Shown here piece by piece: positions 23,672-35,100 of a stretch of 64,000 nt of DNA; within the stretch, counting starts at the first letter, position 1; every line of letters starts with the position of its first letter. Source of the stretch: Halichondria panicea (Eukaryota; Porifera; Demospongiae; Suberitida; Halichondriidae); contig NC_087382.1 of the NCBI RefSeq assembly GCF_963675165.1, positions 3,573,963-3,637,962 on the forward strand. The letters are read 5' to 3'. The notes beneath the pieces were generated by a model. That model did not search any database. It saw only the letters and a list, made by a program, of their open reading frames with translations, and was not told where the DNA came from. Both the position numbers and the translations under genes were made by a program.

Positions 23672-25333
23672 TATTATTATAACCAACTGCATTCCCGTTC
23701 AATATTGTATTGATAATGCAATCCCAACTTTAGATGCGGCATGGCGGCATTCCAGTGAGCTTGCAGTGGTGCAGTACTTGGTTGAGAAGGCTAACTGTGA
23801 CATCAGTGAGTTTATTTAAATGTAATGTGTACAGTCTTTTGACCATTAACACGTGTATGCAGATGCAACTGATGATCAAGGCAGGACACCACTTGACTTA
23901 GCTAAAGAGAGTCATGACAAGGTCATTGTTGACTACCTCAAGACTCGACAAGAATCATCTAGACAATCAGGCAAGCTATGAAAAATCATTTCACCAGCGT
24001 CCTAAATAATTGACATAGCTGTATAATTATTATTATATATAAAGAGATTAGTGATGTGCATAATAAAATTTCTATCCCGAGGAATTCCTAGTAAATTGTT
24101 ATCTCAGTACATTTTCCTCAATGTAAAAACTTTCATGCCAGCAAAGGCTTCACCATGATACAGTAATTTTAACTATACTTTACTATAGCTATATATAATT
24201 TTATAGTCAGCTATTATATAATTTTATAATTTTGTAGTCAGCTATATATAATTTTATAGTCAGTCACACTACACTTCCTTGTACATTCAGGAAAAGATGA
24301 TGTTGGGAGTCAAACAGCTGTTCCACTCACACAAGACGAGGCTGATGCTCTGCAGAAGCTTCTCGAGGGAGCACAAGTCAACATTGGTCATCCCATTGTT
24401 GCTGGCACAACCACTCTGGAGGATGTTCAGCAGCTGCTTACTCAGAGAGGACTGGAGATTATGGCCGTCAACCTCAGGATAAGACTCAGACAAAGTAAAT
24501 TTATCTATAAACGCGATTTAGCACTTTTTTAACGGTCATAAAAAAACCGCAACCTCTAACTCTGCTTTTCCATCCCAGTGCAGTATTAAAATACGCGATT
24601 TTTGCTAGCTATAGGTGTTCTATCACGTGATCTCTATAGCCTCGTGTACGGCTTGACCTATTAAACCAGTTTTTTACCTGGCTACATTTGATTCCGTTCA
24701 TAAAAGTAACTTAAAGCACTTTCTGAATTAAGCATCTCTTGACTCCTTTTTTACGAAAATGCTTTTAATCTACTAATCTTCATAATTATAATTATAATTG
24801 GATATTACACTGAGTTTGGGGAAAGGAGACACAGCTGATAAAATCTGTCATCAATTGACTCAACGTAAGTACATACATGCACGTGTATCAGTGCCCCTCC
24901 CCCTTTCCCTGCCCTCTAACAAGCAACTGAGCCGGTAGCTATCCGACTCATGCATGTAACTGAAATCACACCAGAGAAGTATTTCATAATGAGTACATAG
25001 CTAGTAGGTTGTACAAGTATAGGATTGACAGTGCAATTGTGTGTTTTCAATTATTGCACAAATTATCACTCTGTTCATAATTATATACATTTCCACTTGT
25101 TGGTGTCTATATAGCTAGACTGCACTCTCAGCTAGTGCACTGTTGATATGACAACCTATAGTTTATCAAAATACATATAATTATTATTGTACAGATCGTA
25201 CACTGGACTGATGAAGTGATTACACATGCAGTGTGTCGGATTGTACAAAATACTCTAGAAATTGCATGTTACATAGATTCACCCCTACTTGATGATCGAT
25301 TTGATCATACGAAGAAGACTATACTGACTGAGC

Positions 25334-25339
25334 AATAAA
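25334..25339 (+). terminator. Candidate polyadenylation signal AATAAA
   Basis: AATAAA about 125 bp after the Death-gene stop. It is repeated at the same relative place at 47585-47590 and 61030-61035. The assignment is by motif and position only. Confidence 0.35.
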
Positions 25340-25540
25340 ATTATAGCCATTTTCATAGATACAATTACATTCAAATTTTCTCATGCAAATGTACAGTGGA
25401 ATTGTTAGATCACAATAACAACTATTCAGTAATAACAACTTTTCTGTTACATAATTGTACATGAATAGATTGTATTATAAAAATAATTATAACATGTACG
25501 CCAGAATAACAACTGAAACCAAAAAACAATTATAATATAA

Positions 25541-26364
25541 TTATGAAAGTATATACAATAATAAAACTAGACAACGTTCAGACATTGCATGACAGTATCT
25601 AAACTGAGAGCAGGCTACAGCCCACAGAGGACAGCCGATACCACCTGCAGAGAAAGAGAAACACTCAATAAGGTACCACACACTTGGAGGTATGGATATA
25701 TACACCTGACCTGGTTGTCCAGTGGGGAAGGCCAGGAGTGGAGACACTGGATGGAACAGTTCAGTGGGGAAAATGGCAACTGGTCTCCGACGATTCAACA
25801 TGACGACACCAATATGCATTATCAACTACGAAACGGCATGACAACAATTAGCAATGGTAGAGAGGGATGTATGTGCTCTCACTATTAACAATGAACTCCC
25901 TCCACTCAACACGGCACTCAGCTTCGTCAACCGTGACTTGACCCTTCTCTAAGGGAATGTTTTGTTAATGGTAGCTAGCTATAGTTACAATAGCACAGAC
26001 CTTTCACCTGAAGCTCTCTGTCCTTCTGATTGATTCTCCTCTGAAGTCTGGCATGATCTGAAAAATTGTCCTGTCAGATATAATCGATAGTGGTATCCAT
26101 ACATAAGTTTCATCTCACCATCATATTAACGTGCTGCAACTGTTGCTTTATATCTGATACTTCTCTCTTCAGGCTAACCAAGTCAGGAGTCTCAGAGGCG
26201 TACCAATACACCAACTAGATACGTGTGTTAAAACTATATAATTATAGTAAACTTACTTTGTTAGATAGCTTGGGGACTCCATAATCTGAGCAGCTTGGTG
26301 AGCAGCACTGTTCCTAAGACAAGACAAGACACAGGAGGTTCCAGTTGATCACAACACTCTCCAT
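25541..26364 (-). pseudogene. GET1: GET1/WRB-like tail-anchored protein insertion receptor, copy 1
   Basis: Minus-strand exons at 26364-26257, 26190-26119, 26070-26008, 25948-25883, 25825-25711 and 25644-25541. GET1/WRB is the ER membrane receptor that, with CAML/GET2, takes tail-anchored proteins from GET3. The diagnostic coiled coil is visible: LKREVSDIKQQLQHVNMM, then DNFSDHARLQRRINQKD, then a basic RRVKSRLTKLS segment, a hydrophobic segment, and the C-terminal LLAFPTGQP-G...G motif typical of the family. The first exon starts MESVVINWNLLCLVLS and then needs a 1-base shift (TCTTAGGAACAG) to reach the expected TVLLTKLLRLW. All three copies share this. Copy 1 also has an extra C near 26276 (GAGTCCCCAAG) that breaks the frame again. 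The donor after FPTGQP is GTCAGG here and GTGAGG in copies 2 and 3. It lies head to head with APEX1. Confidence 0.78.
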
Positions 26365-26599
26365 GGCAGTAAGAATGAAGGGATATTCCCTAACAGTAGT
26401 TCTACACTGCACTTACAGGTAGGGTTTTTCCCTATGCAATGTGGCCACCATTGATTGTTGTTGTGCCACTGCTGTCTAGTCTACGTCTGTTTCCAAGAGC
26501 TCTCTCACTATCTGCAGTCCAAGTTATGCCAAAAGAAAGAAAAAGAAAGGTTCTAGAATCTAGTGTAGAACTTACTTTGATAGCCTGTTGCTAGCTAGC

Positions 26600-27239
26600 T
26601 AGTCTCGAATACCTGCCTCAACCTAAAAGCTTGAGTCTGGTCAAACTCACATTGTGGTTTGGTTCAAGAGCAAAGTGTAAACCTCGATTTGAGGCCACGG
26701 ATGGGCGTATAAGTGTGTCCAGGAATTTCTTGGACATTTAATTGGCCACAAGTGGGTGTGGAACATGAATAAAATTATAGTCTACATGAATATCATTATA
26801 GCTAACCGCCACAGCAGCATGGATTGTTACGAATTAGCCCCAGACATGCAGAAGGCGACGTAGGAAAATTCATGGAGAGAGTTGTAAGGATATGATACTA
26901 GCAACAGGACCTTTGGAACACCTTGTCGAAATTAACAGCCTAAATGCTCATTTATGTGAATGTGACCGTCGACCATGGTTTCATGGCCCTCTAGCTCTGT
27001 GCAATGATGGCTTCAAGCTCAGTGTTTTTCTCGTAGGCTTTCAACTCCTAGCCTTAATTGATACACTGTCTGATATAGCCCTCTGTGTATGTTCTGTCCC
27101 TAACATGCGGTGGCTTGTGGCTTTATCACTATGCTTGTGGGCGTGTAGTCCACTTGACTTTGCTGACTGTGCAGAACAAAGTTCATATGTGAGTTGGACC
27201 AGACTCAAGCTTTTAGGTTGAGGCGGGTATTCGAGACTA
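26600..27239. mobile_element. TAGTCTC-family DNA element, 640 bp, between GET1 and APEX1
   Basis: Terminal repeats TAGTCTCGAATACCTGCCTC and its reverse complement extend about 45 bp. The 9-bp target duplication CTAGCTAGC lies at 26591-26599 and 27240-27248. The empty site is visible in the other array copies (62315-62330), where GCTAGCTAGCTGTAGAG is uninterrupted. The 110-codon ORF at 26892-27221 has no recognisable domain and ends in the inverted repeat. Confidence 0.85.
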
Positions 27240-27422
27240 CTAGCTAGCTGTAGAGATGTATTTGTTTATATATCTACCTATATAGCTACTGAGTACTGTG
27301 CTATTTTACCTCATACCAACACCCACATAACCAGGAGACTCCTGCTGCTGTAGGAGGAGGCTCTGGCTCCACCATTGAGGAGGTACGTCACTGACACACA
27401 CACCTCACACATTGTGTCCACG

Positions 27423-27862
27423 TAGTCTCATGAATCAGCCGCACTAGGAATGTCCGTCTGAGCACCACTTTAGTCTAGAGGTTATTGCACAATGGAATTT
27501 TAATTGTCATTACGTCAGTGTCAAAACCAATTAGTTCCAACGCATGCAAAAGGTCAACCGCGAACGCTTGACTTAGCAGCTATGAATTTTTGTTTGGCTT
27601 GCTCCAAGAACTTGCTAAAAGATCAAGAAAAAGGTTGTACAGCACTAGTGCAGTCAACATAGCTCCTTGACTGGCTAACAGTAGCGCTGACTAGCGCTAT
27701 AATATAAATGCGTCCTGCTGCATACGCTTCTTTTCATTCTTTATTTCCTTTAATTTTGTCAATCCTTGATCTGATTAGTCTGGTCGGAATTCTGACCTGA
27801 CCAAAAAAGTTTGTACTTTGTACTCAGATGGACATTCCTAGTGCGGCTGATTCACGAGACTA
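27423..27862. mobile_element. TAGTCTC-family element in APEX1 intron
   Basis: Ends TAGTCTCATGAATCAGCCGC and GCGGCTGATTCACGAGACTA. The 9-bp direct repeat GTGTCCACG lies at 27414-27422 and 27863-27871. It shares terminal bases and target-site length with the elements at 22169 and 26600. Copies: 62510-62939 (complete), 49291-49408 (right part deleted), 63619-63676 (right end only). Confidence 0.8.
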
Positions 27863-28279
27863 GTGTCCACGTACGTACGTATATATCCCCAGGCACTTCC
27901 TGTGAAGAAAATCAAAACGACAGAAGCTACTGATGGAGAGGCTGTGAGCAAAGGGAAGGGCAAGGAAAACAAGACGAACTGGGATGGTATCGAATTGGGA
28001 CAAACTAAAGACTGGAGGTATACATTCCAACTATGTTATCAACTGATACTGGTCACATGTACTCAGACCATGGACCAGCTCATGGAATGTAAACGGAATC
28101 AGAGTGTGGATAAAGGTATCGTTTCCTCCGTCCTCAAAAATTACAATTATTAACCAACCGCATTTTATACACTGTGTACAGAATGGTGGTCTGGAGTACA
28201 TTGCACGAGAATACCCAGACATATTCTGTGTACAAGAAACCAAGTGTATTGAGAAAGAGCTTCCTATGGTAGGACAGCC

Positions 28280-28541
28280 ACTGTACACACACACTCACCC
28301 CCCCCCCACACACACACACACACACACTCACCCCCCCCCACACACACACACACACACTCACCCCCCCCCCACACACACACACACACACTCACCCCCCCCC
28401 ACACACACACACTCACCCCCCCCACACACACACACACTCAACCTTCCCCCCCCCACACACACACACACTCAACCCCCCCCCACACACACACACACACACC
28501 CCCCACACACACTCTCACACAACCCCCCCCACACACACACA
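28280..28541. repeat. Compound (CA)n/(C)n microsatellite in APEX1 intron
   Basis: Alternating runs of 7-11 C and CACACACA blocks fill the whole intron up to the acceptor. The minus strand is therefore G7-11 runs spaced by TGTGTG, a sequence able to form G-quadruplexes. Copies at 49753-49980 and 63344-63594 differ in length and order. His/Thr/Pro ORFs read through it are artefacts. Confidence 0.9.
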
Positions 28542-29347
28542 GAACCAGCTCGGTATTCCTGGCTACCACGTCTACTGGCACTCCGCAGAGAAGAAAGGCT
28601 ACAGCGGTGTGGGGTGAGGCATATTCACCAACTGTTGTGTGGTTAGTTACAAGTATTGTGCAGGCTGTACTCCAAAGAGAAGCCAATTTCAGTGACCAAT
28701 GGTTTGGGAATTAAGAAGTTTGATTGTGAGGGTAGGATCATCACTGCTGAATATGAGCACTTCTATTTCCTTACATCTTGTAAGTTGGTTCTGATTTTAT
28801 TTAGATTCCTATTGTCACTGTTATGTTGTGCCCTGTGTATATAGATGTGCCCAATGCTGGTGATGGCCTCAAGAGGCTCTCGTACAAGCAAGACTGGGAT
28901 AGGGACCTCAGAGAGTACATGAAGAAACTAGATCTCAGTCCTTCTCTGTGGGGACCTCAATGTGGCCCATAAAGAGATAGGTACCTTCAGAGTTTGCCTT
29001 GACTTTGTGTACATGCATGTGTGTATCTACGTGTAGATTTAAAGAACCTCAAGACAAACACAAAGACAGCTGGTTTCACGCCCGAGGAGAGACAGGACTT
29101 CACAGAGCTACTGGAGGAGGGTTTCGTGGACACCTTCCGTCACCTGTATCCCGACCTCTCTGGAGCGTACACTTACTAGTCATACCGGCTCAACACCAGA
29201 GCCAAGAACACTGGCTGGTTAGTGCTCCTGCATTACTCTAGCAATAGAGTGTATCTGTGTTATCATGTCCACGATCCTGCTACTAATACCCAACACATGC
29301 ACACACTGTCTTAGTTATCCACCACCCACACACACCACACATACTAG

Positions 29348-31480
29348 ATGACGAGGCAAAGAAGGTAGCCTCACAGGCACAAGCAGACGCTCGCTGGATC
29401 ATAAGAAACACAAAGCCTTGTCCACACTGGTACGTTGGAATAGAGTATAGAATCAATAGAACAATAATATTTAGAGTTACTGTACATAATTATACGTTTC
29501 ATTGTTGTCTGATTTCAATATTTCCTTATAGAGCTCCAATTCAGAAGAACGACGGATGCAATCACATGACTTGTAAACAGGTACGGGCTTAACATAATTA
29601 TTAGACTGGAAACGGCTGCACCTAGTTCATCTTTTGTTGCTGTAGTGTCGCCATGACTTCTGCTGGGTGTGTCTTGATCCCTGGAGTCTACATAACCACA
29701 GAACTGGGGGATACTTTACGTAAGTCGTACATTGCCAATTTACATTCAAAAACGCTCTTACAACTGATTGTCATCTATAGCTAGCTATGTGTACTAGCTT
29801 TGCTGTTCTCATAACTTTTTCAGTTCATATTTCACACAAATGTCACAAATGATATGGGCAACAGATATCAATCTTGTCTATTGACCTAGCTCCCTCCTTT
29901 TCCTTTGTAGTGTGAATCGGTACCATTGCAGTTTAATTTATTCAACAAATACTTTTTTAGAGGCCATTCCATGAAATTCAGTTGTCTATTGACCTCCCTC
30001 CCCTTTGTAGCTGTAACCGATTCACTGCTCAGGAGAAGGCCAACACGACTGTGGAGAGGTCCAGAGGAGACATGGAGGCTGCCTATGGTAAGAAAGCTAC
30101 GGAGGACCTTCAGTCGCACACTAAGAGATTCCAGCATTATTATGACAGATACAACAATCATCTACACAGTCTGGATGTAAGTGGTGGAGCGTGAAAAACC
30201 TCTAGATAATTCTAGCAAGTTTAGTTTTGATTTTGCTAGCTAGTTTTGAGTGCCCATAACTTGACTTTGGAAGGTCCAATTTCATGTAGGATGCGTTCTG
30301 TAGCTCTAAGGGAGGTCTATTTATCAAAATGGGGTGTGTTTAAATCATGTAGGCCAATATTTTTTCTCCTTGTCAGATTAAAATGAAGTTGCTTCAAGAG
30401 TCGACTGGTAAGATGAGAGAACTGGAAAGACTCGGACTGGCTCTCGACAAGAAAGGTACGATGTTTGTGTGCAAGTATTATAATAGCTGCTTAGTAATAT
30501 TGAAATATGACCTTAATTTGGAAGTTTGTACTGTACATATAACACTACATACTTTTTTTATAGTGGCTCGGGTCAAAGGTCAATCTGATGCCACCATTGG
30601 GGTGAACTCTCCTCTCACTCCACAAAAGAAAATCAGTGTTTTCACAACTGGAGAAGCGAAAAACTTTCTCGACGATATTTTCCGAATTCTGCTGAGAGCG
30701 AGGAGAATCCTGTCAGCCTCGTATTGCATTGGATACTTCATCCCTGATACAGATGAGGAGGCCCTAGCTGGGGGCACATGAAGTATTGCAGGTGAGGGCA
30801 GGTGGCTCATCGTGACAGCAGATTGTGGTGTATGGAGAAATAGTGAAGAATTTCTTTAAACGATCACAACTTAAATGTTTATCTACTTGCGTGAAGTATT
30901 CCATTTTGGTAGAATTTACTACGTGTACCATTGCATTGTCGAGTGTAGCAGCGTTGTCTAACAGCCTACTGTAATAGCTAATTTGGTGTGTCACTTTCCA
31001 ACACACACTCACACACACACACTCACACCCACACACACACCCACTCACACTCACACACCCACTCACACACCCCACACCCCTCAGGGCAAACTAGAGGAAG
31101 CAGTAGAGGTTGTCTCGGAGATGGTCAATAGACAATACCTCCAAACACCACGCTCTAAAATGAACGAAGCCGCTAGAAACGTCGACTACCTTTGCAGCGA
31201 ATATCTCACCGAAATGTCCGTGGTTGCGACAATCGCCGATCTGGCAGTAAAAGAAGCGGAAAAGCCTCCACCTCCGCGTGCCACCCCGCCCACTCCACAG
31301 GAGGACAGTCCGTCCCCTCGTATGGGGGTGATTCCCCTCGGCTTTGGACCAGCCGTTCCCGACCAACCGGATGGAGAGAGGCGCTTCCGTTTGATTGGTC
31401 TATTGAATCCCGATGGAACATTGCATATTTTACGAGTACCGGAAGAGGAGTTTCAATATCTTAGGGCCTCAGCAGACTAA
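29348..31480 (+). pseudogene. ANKIB1: ANKIB1-like RING2/Ariadne half, copy 2
   Basis: Exons at 29348-29429, 29532-29580 (KNDGCNHMTCKQ, RING2 active-site Cys), 29646-29719 (CRHDFCWVCLDPWSLHNHRT), 30011-30176, 30377-30455, 30564-30791 and 31085-31480 (VNRQYLQTPRSKMNEAAR ... YLRASAD, stop). The order RING2 then Ariadne helices with HYYxRxxNH and VNRxYLxTPR matches ANKIB1 better than ARIH1/2. The upstream half (ankyrin, RING1, IBR) is absent, and APEX1 lies only 130 bp upstream. Lesions: 3 bases including the Cys codon end are lost at the first donor (CACTG-gtacgt), so joining gives TGA; 4 extra bases in exon 6 (GCCCTAGCTGGG) lead to a stop. Not a working ligase as read. Confidence 0.8.
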
Positions 31481-32167
31481 TTAGCGTTATGTGAATGTAC
31501 TTGTGAACTACATGTATATAATAATTATGAGTATTCTGTTCAACAATTTAGCTGTGTGTGTGTATGTATAAACATGTTATTTTTCATGTTGTTTGCACAG
31601 TCGTCATTAATATTTTGTTATTAATTAAAAGGCACCTCTGCCCCGAAGCAGCCATTGTGATCAAACTCTGCAGATCCACCCCCTTTCTATGGTTCGTAAC
31701 ACGCCGACCGTTTCATATTTTAAAGACAGAATAATCACTATTATTTATGATAATAATTATGCTAGACTAGCCAATTAGCGTTAATTGCAATGGTATCTCA
31801 TACCCCCCCCCCATCTCAAATATATACCCGAAGCATTTGAACACTAAAAGCTAGCTGCAAACAAAGCACTGCATGTCAGTCGTCACTAGCCTGTTTTACC
31901 ATAATATTATAGTTAGAGAACAGGCATTTTTTTAGATGTCTGATAATACCCCCTGCATGCATGTACATGTACCCTATGATTTATTCATGAACATGCATGC
32001 AGTCACATGTGTAATGGAATTCCCCTTACACACAATAGAGGGTGTGTCTGGCATGTCTGTGGTGAGGGTATTCATATCATTCCAAGAATACCAGCTAGTG
32101 AATATAATCAGTGAACCAATTCTCTGCAGTCTACACACATCTCTGAGTTCCTAGCAGAAACTATAAT
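31481..32167. promoter_or_regulatory. Upstream region of gene C
   Basis: Intergenic, with no coding exon. It contains the GCATGCATGTACATGTAC ... ATGAACATGCATGCAGTCAC block (31960-32045) that stands 130-150 bp before each ankyrin-ROCO start, followed by a GTGTGTCTGGCATGTCTGTG stretch. A promoter role is inferred from position and conservation across the array. Confidence 0.45.
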
Positions 32168-35100
32168 ATGGGACAGGAACAGTCTGCTGAGTAAGTGATG
32201 GTCTTACAGCCTAACATTTTTATTGCTTTTAAACAGGAAACAGGCCAGTAATGCTGCTTGGAGTGGTGATGTAAGCAAAGTGAAGTCCCTGCTGGCACGT
32301 GGGGCCAACCCCAACCACCCCGAGTACTATCCATTACGCAATGCTTGTTGTAATGGTCACCTGAAGACAGTGAAGGCACTTGTTGAGGCTGGAGCAGACA
32401 CTGAGAGATGGGATAATTGGGGCAGGTCTCCAGTTCATTGTGCAGCCAGGAATGGTTATAAGAAGGTGTTGGTTTACTTGATCAGGGATTGCAAGTGCAG
32501 CGCTGGTGAGTAGTTTTCCATTCACTAGCAGTTGCTACATAACTCCCCCGGCCAACCCTATATATAGCAATTTTTCACATTGCAAATATTTTTATGGGAC
32601 TTTAATATCAGTTTAATTTGTAACAAATACGGAATACATGCATGGCTTGGGCTTCTTAATTTTGAATGAGTTGGTTATGTACACGAACTATGCGTTCGAG
32701 GCCTTGAGGGCCTGGCTTAGGGATGGACATTTAGTTCCTTACAAATGCACCAGTCCTGTAATATTTAAATATTAGTGATACCAACATTCACTTGTGTATA
32801 GATGCCAGGGACCAGCACAACAATACTCCACTCCACGATGCATGCTATCGTGGTCGCCTATATGTGGTGCAGTACTTGGTGGAGGAGGCCCACTGTGACA
32901 TCAGTGAGTGTATCATAATTTTGTCTGTCCCTGTGTACACATTTGTTGTTATGAACACTTTCAGATGTACGTAACAACAACAACCAGACTGTACTTCATG
33001 CAGCCTGCAGTCGCGTCCTTTTACGTATAATTGGTGAGTCGAAGTAATTAGAGATTATAGTAACTACATAGCCCTAAAAGTACTTGTTTGTAACAAACCA
33101 GAAATAAGAGTATATGCATGTAATAGATATAGCATGGGAGACCGAGTGTTTTATGGAATATACAGGTACAAGCATAAGGGTGAAGCTCCGAGGGCGAGTT
33201 GCTTGCATATTTCAATAAAACACGAGGATTCTCATGCTATAATATTATGCAGGACGACCCCTTACCAAAACGTGTAATAAGAACACGGAAGGAACTGTAT
33301 GACTTTTATTACATCCTTGTAACCTATATAAAATTATAAGATCCTTACAATACAGTGCATGTATTATTATAACCAACTGCATTCCCGTTCAATATTGTAA
33401 CTTTAGATGAGACATGGGCGCGTTCCGATCCGGTTGCAGTGGTGAAGTACTTGGTTGAGAAGGCTAACTGTGACATCAGTGAGTTTATTTAAATGTAATG
33501 TGTATACAATCTTTTGACCATTAACATGCACATGCAGATGCAACTGATAAGCGAGGCAGGACACCCCTTGACATAGCTAAAGAGAGACGTGGTTACGAGC
33601 CTATTGTTGACTACCTCAAGACTCGACAAGAATCATCTAGACAACCAGGCAAGTTATGAAAAAACATTTCACCGGCATCCTAAATAATTGGCATAGCTAT
33701 ACATTATAAAGAGATTAGTGATGTGCATAATGTTATGTTTACACGACTCAACAACTGTTACTCATGGCAACCAGGCACGACGTTATGAACATATTTAACT
33801 GAAATTGTTATCACGAGGAATTCCTAGTAAATTGTTATCTGAGTACATTTTCCTCAATGAAGTAAAAAATGTCATGCCAGCAAAGGCTTCGCCATGCATA
33901 CAGTAATTATAACTATACTTTACCATAGCTATATATAATTTATAGTCAGTCACATTTACTTCCTTGTACATTCATGCAGGAAAAGATGGTGTTGGGAGTC
34001 AAACAGCTGTTCCACTCACACAAGACGAGGCTGATGCTCTGCAGAAGCTTTTCGAGGGAGCACAAGTCACCATTGGTCATCCCATTGTTGCTGGCACAAC
34101 CACTCTGGAGGATGTTCAGCAGCTGCTTACTCAGAGAGGACTGGAGATTATGGCCGACGACCTCAGGACAAAACTCAGACTAAGTAAGCTTAAAATTACT
34201 ACTTTTAGTGCTTATCAAATGATCTCCAGTCAATCAGTTTAGCTTAAAGTAGTCACACGACCGTGATTTGTAATCTCCACACTTAACTGCTTACTTGCCG
34301 AATGGTTCTCGCTAAAATTTCAATGTTTGTTATTTTTCATATGATCAAAGTAACTTAATCTCTACTAATTTCTCCATAATTATAGTTATGACTGAGCAAC
34401 AAAGAAACCTCGAGATACTCAACAATCTAATGACAGATGAAGACACTATCGATGTTTGCTACCCAAGGCTATTTCTTGTTGGGCCGCCATCTGTTGGCAA
34501 GACGACCACACTCAATCGACTGCTGGGGGAGTTTGAGAACATTGACTCTGCTAGAGACAAAGCCAAGCTTAGAAGCACACTGCTTGCTAACTGCAAACAA
34601 ATACTTGCTTTCGTTAATGAAGACACAACAAAATGGTTGTCATCCAAAGATGTTGACGAAGAAACAAAGCTATTGTTTGGTTACTTGCGTGAATCTAAGT
34701 CTGAAACCACTCCTAACAAAGAGAGAAGCATCGCAACCTCAACCGATTCTCCTGTATTAATACGCATGCTAAGAACTCTGTTTAAATACACCACACAATT
34801 ATTTTCTGAAGAAAGCAGACCACCACTACACCAAGCCACAGCTGCTCAGCGTACGATGACAATGAGTCAACCAAGAAGCAAACTATTACCAATAAAATCA
34901 GAATTACAACAGCTAATAAAGAATGCGGATTATTCCAAAATGGCTGATTTCCTTGGCGATATTTTACTGAATATTCACGACATCGGAGGTCAGCCAGGCT
35001 TCTTAGAAATGCTACCAGCCCTGAGCACTGGTCCGGCCATGTACCTAGTGTTCTTAGATCTCAGTAAGGAACTTGATAAGCTGTACAAAATACCTTTCAG

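Larger units (their letters stand above)
19421..25211 (+). pseudogene. Ankyrin-ROCO gene copy 1, ROC-COR-Ig deleted
   Basis: Exons at 19421-19443 (MGQFQSAE), 19490-19767, 20051-20152, 20247-20348, 20404-20508, 20570-20635, 23734-23805, 23863-23970 (GC donor) and 24291-24494. They encode ankyrin repeats (NTPLHYAC...VVQYLVEEAHCDI and variants; two more repeat exons than genes C and E) plus the conserved linker (TQDEADALQKLLEGAQ). The next exon should be ROC. Instead the intron breaks at about 24798 into the last ~65 bp of a Death exon (24799-24864), followed by the terminal exon 25195-25211 (HRTLD). ROC, COR, Ig and most of Death are gone. The ankyrin introns are swollen by four transposon insertions. 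It might make a short ankyrin-only protein. Confidence 0.8.
27335..29217 (+). pseudogene. APEX1: APEX1-like AP endonuclease, copy 1 (broken, 3' truncated)
   Basis: Exons at 27335-27382, 27893-28017, 28067-28115 (SWNVNGIRVWIK), 28182-28268 (PDIFCVQETKCIEKELP, with the metal-binding Glu of the ExK family), 28543-28613 (GYHVYWHSAEKKGYSGVG), 28664-28779 (GRIITAEYEHFYFLT), 28845-28980 ([12 protein letters not shown]...[11 protein letters not shown]) and 29037-29217. AP endonucleases of this fold cut the backbone at abasic sites in base-excision repair. Lesions: exon 7 is one base out of phase before CGDLN, TAG replaces the Trp codon after TYTY (29177-29179), and the last exon with the SDHCP catalytic His motif is missing. 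The donor after NTGW is GTTAGT. The upstream N-terminus was not found. It is a passenger of the array. Confidence 0.85.

Noticed and set aside
26892-27221. 110-codon ORF between GET1 and APEX1
   Set aside because: It lies wholly inside a MITE present in only one unit, and its end is the terminal inverted repeat. No domain is recognised.
28104-28646. Long Thr/His/Pro ORFs over CA/C repeats (also 49563-49898 and 63326-63628)
   Set aside because: They are readings of a microsatellite inside an APEX1 intron, with exon pieces at the ends. They are not proteins.
34479-34520. P-loop considered as an NLR NACHT/NB-ARC domain
   Set aside because: The DIGGQ switch II, the THKD G4 motif and the following COR-type region identify a ROC-COR pair. 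No Walker B or sensor motifs of STAND ATPases are seen.
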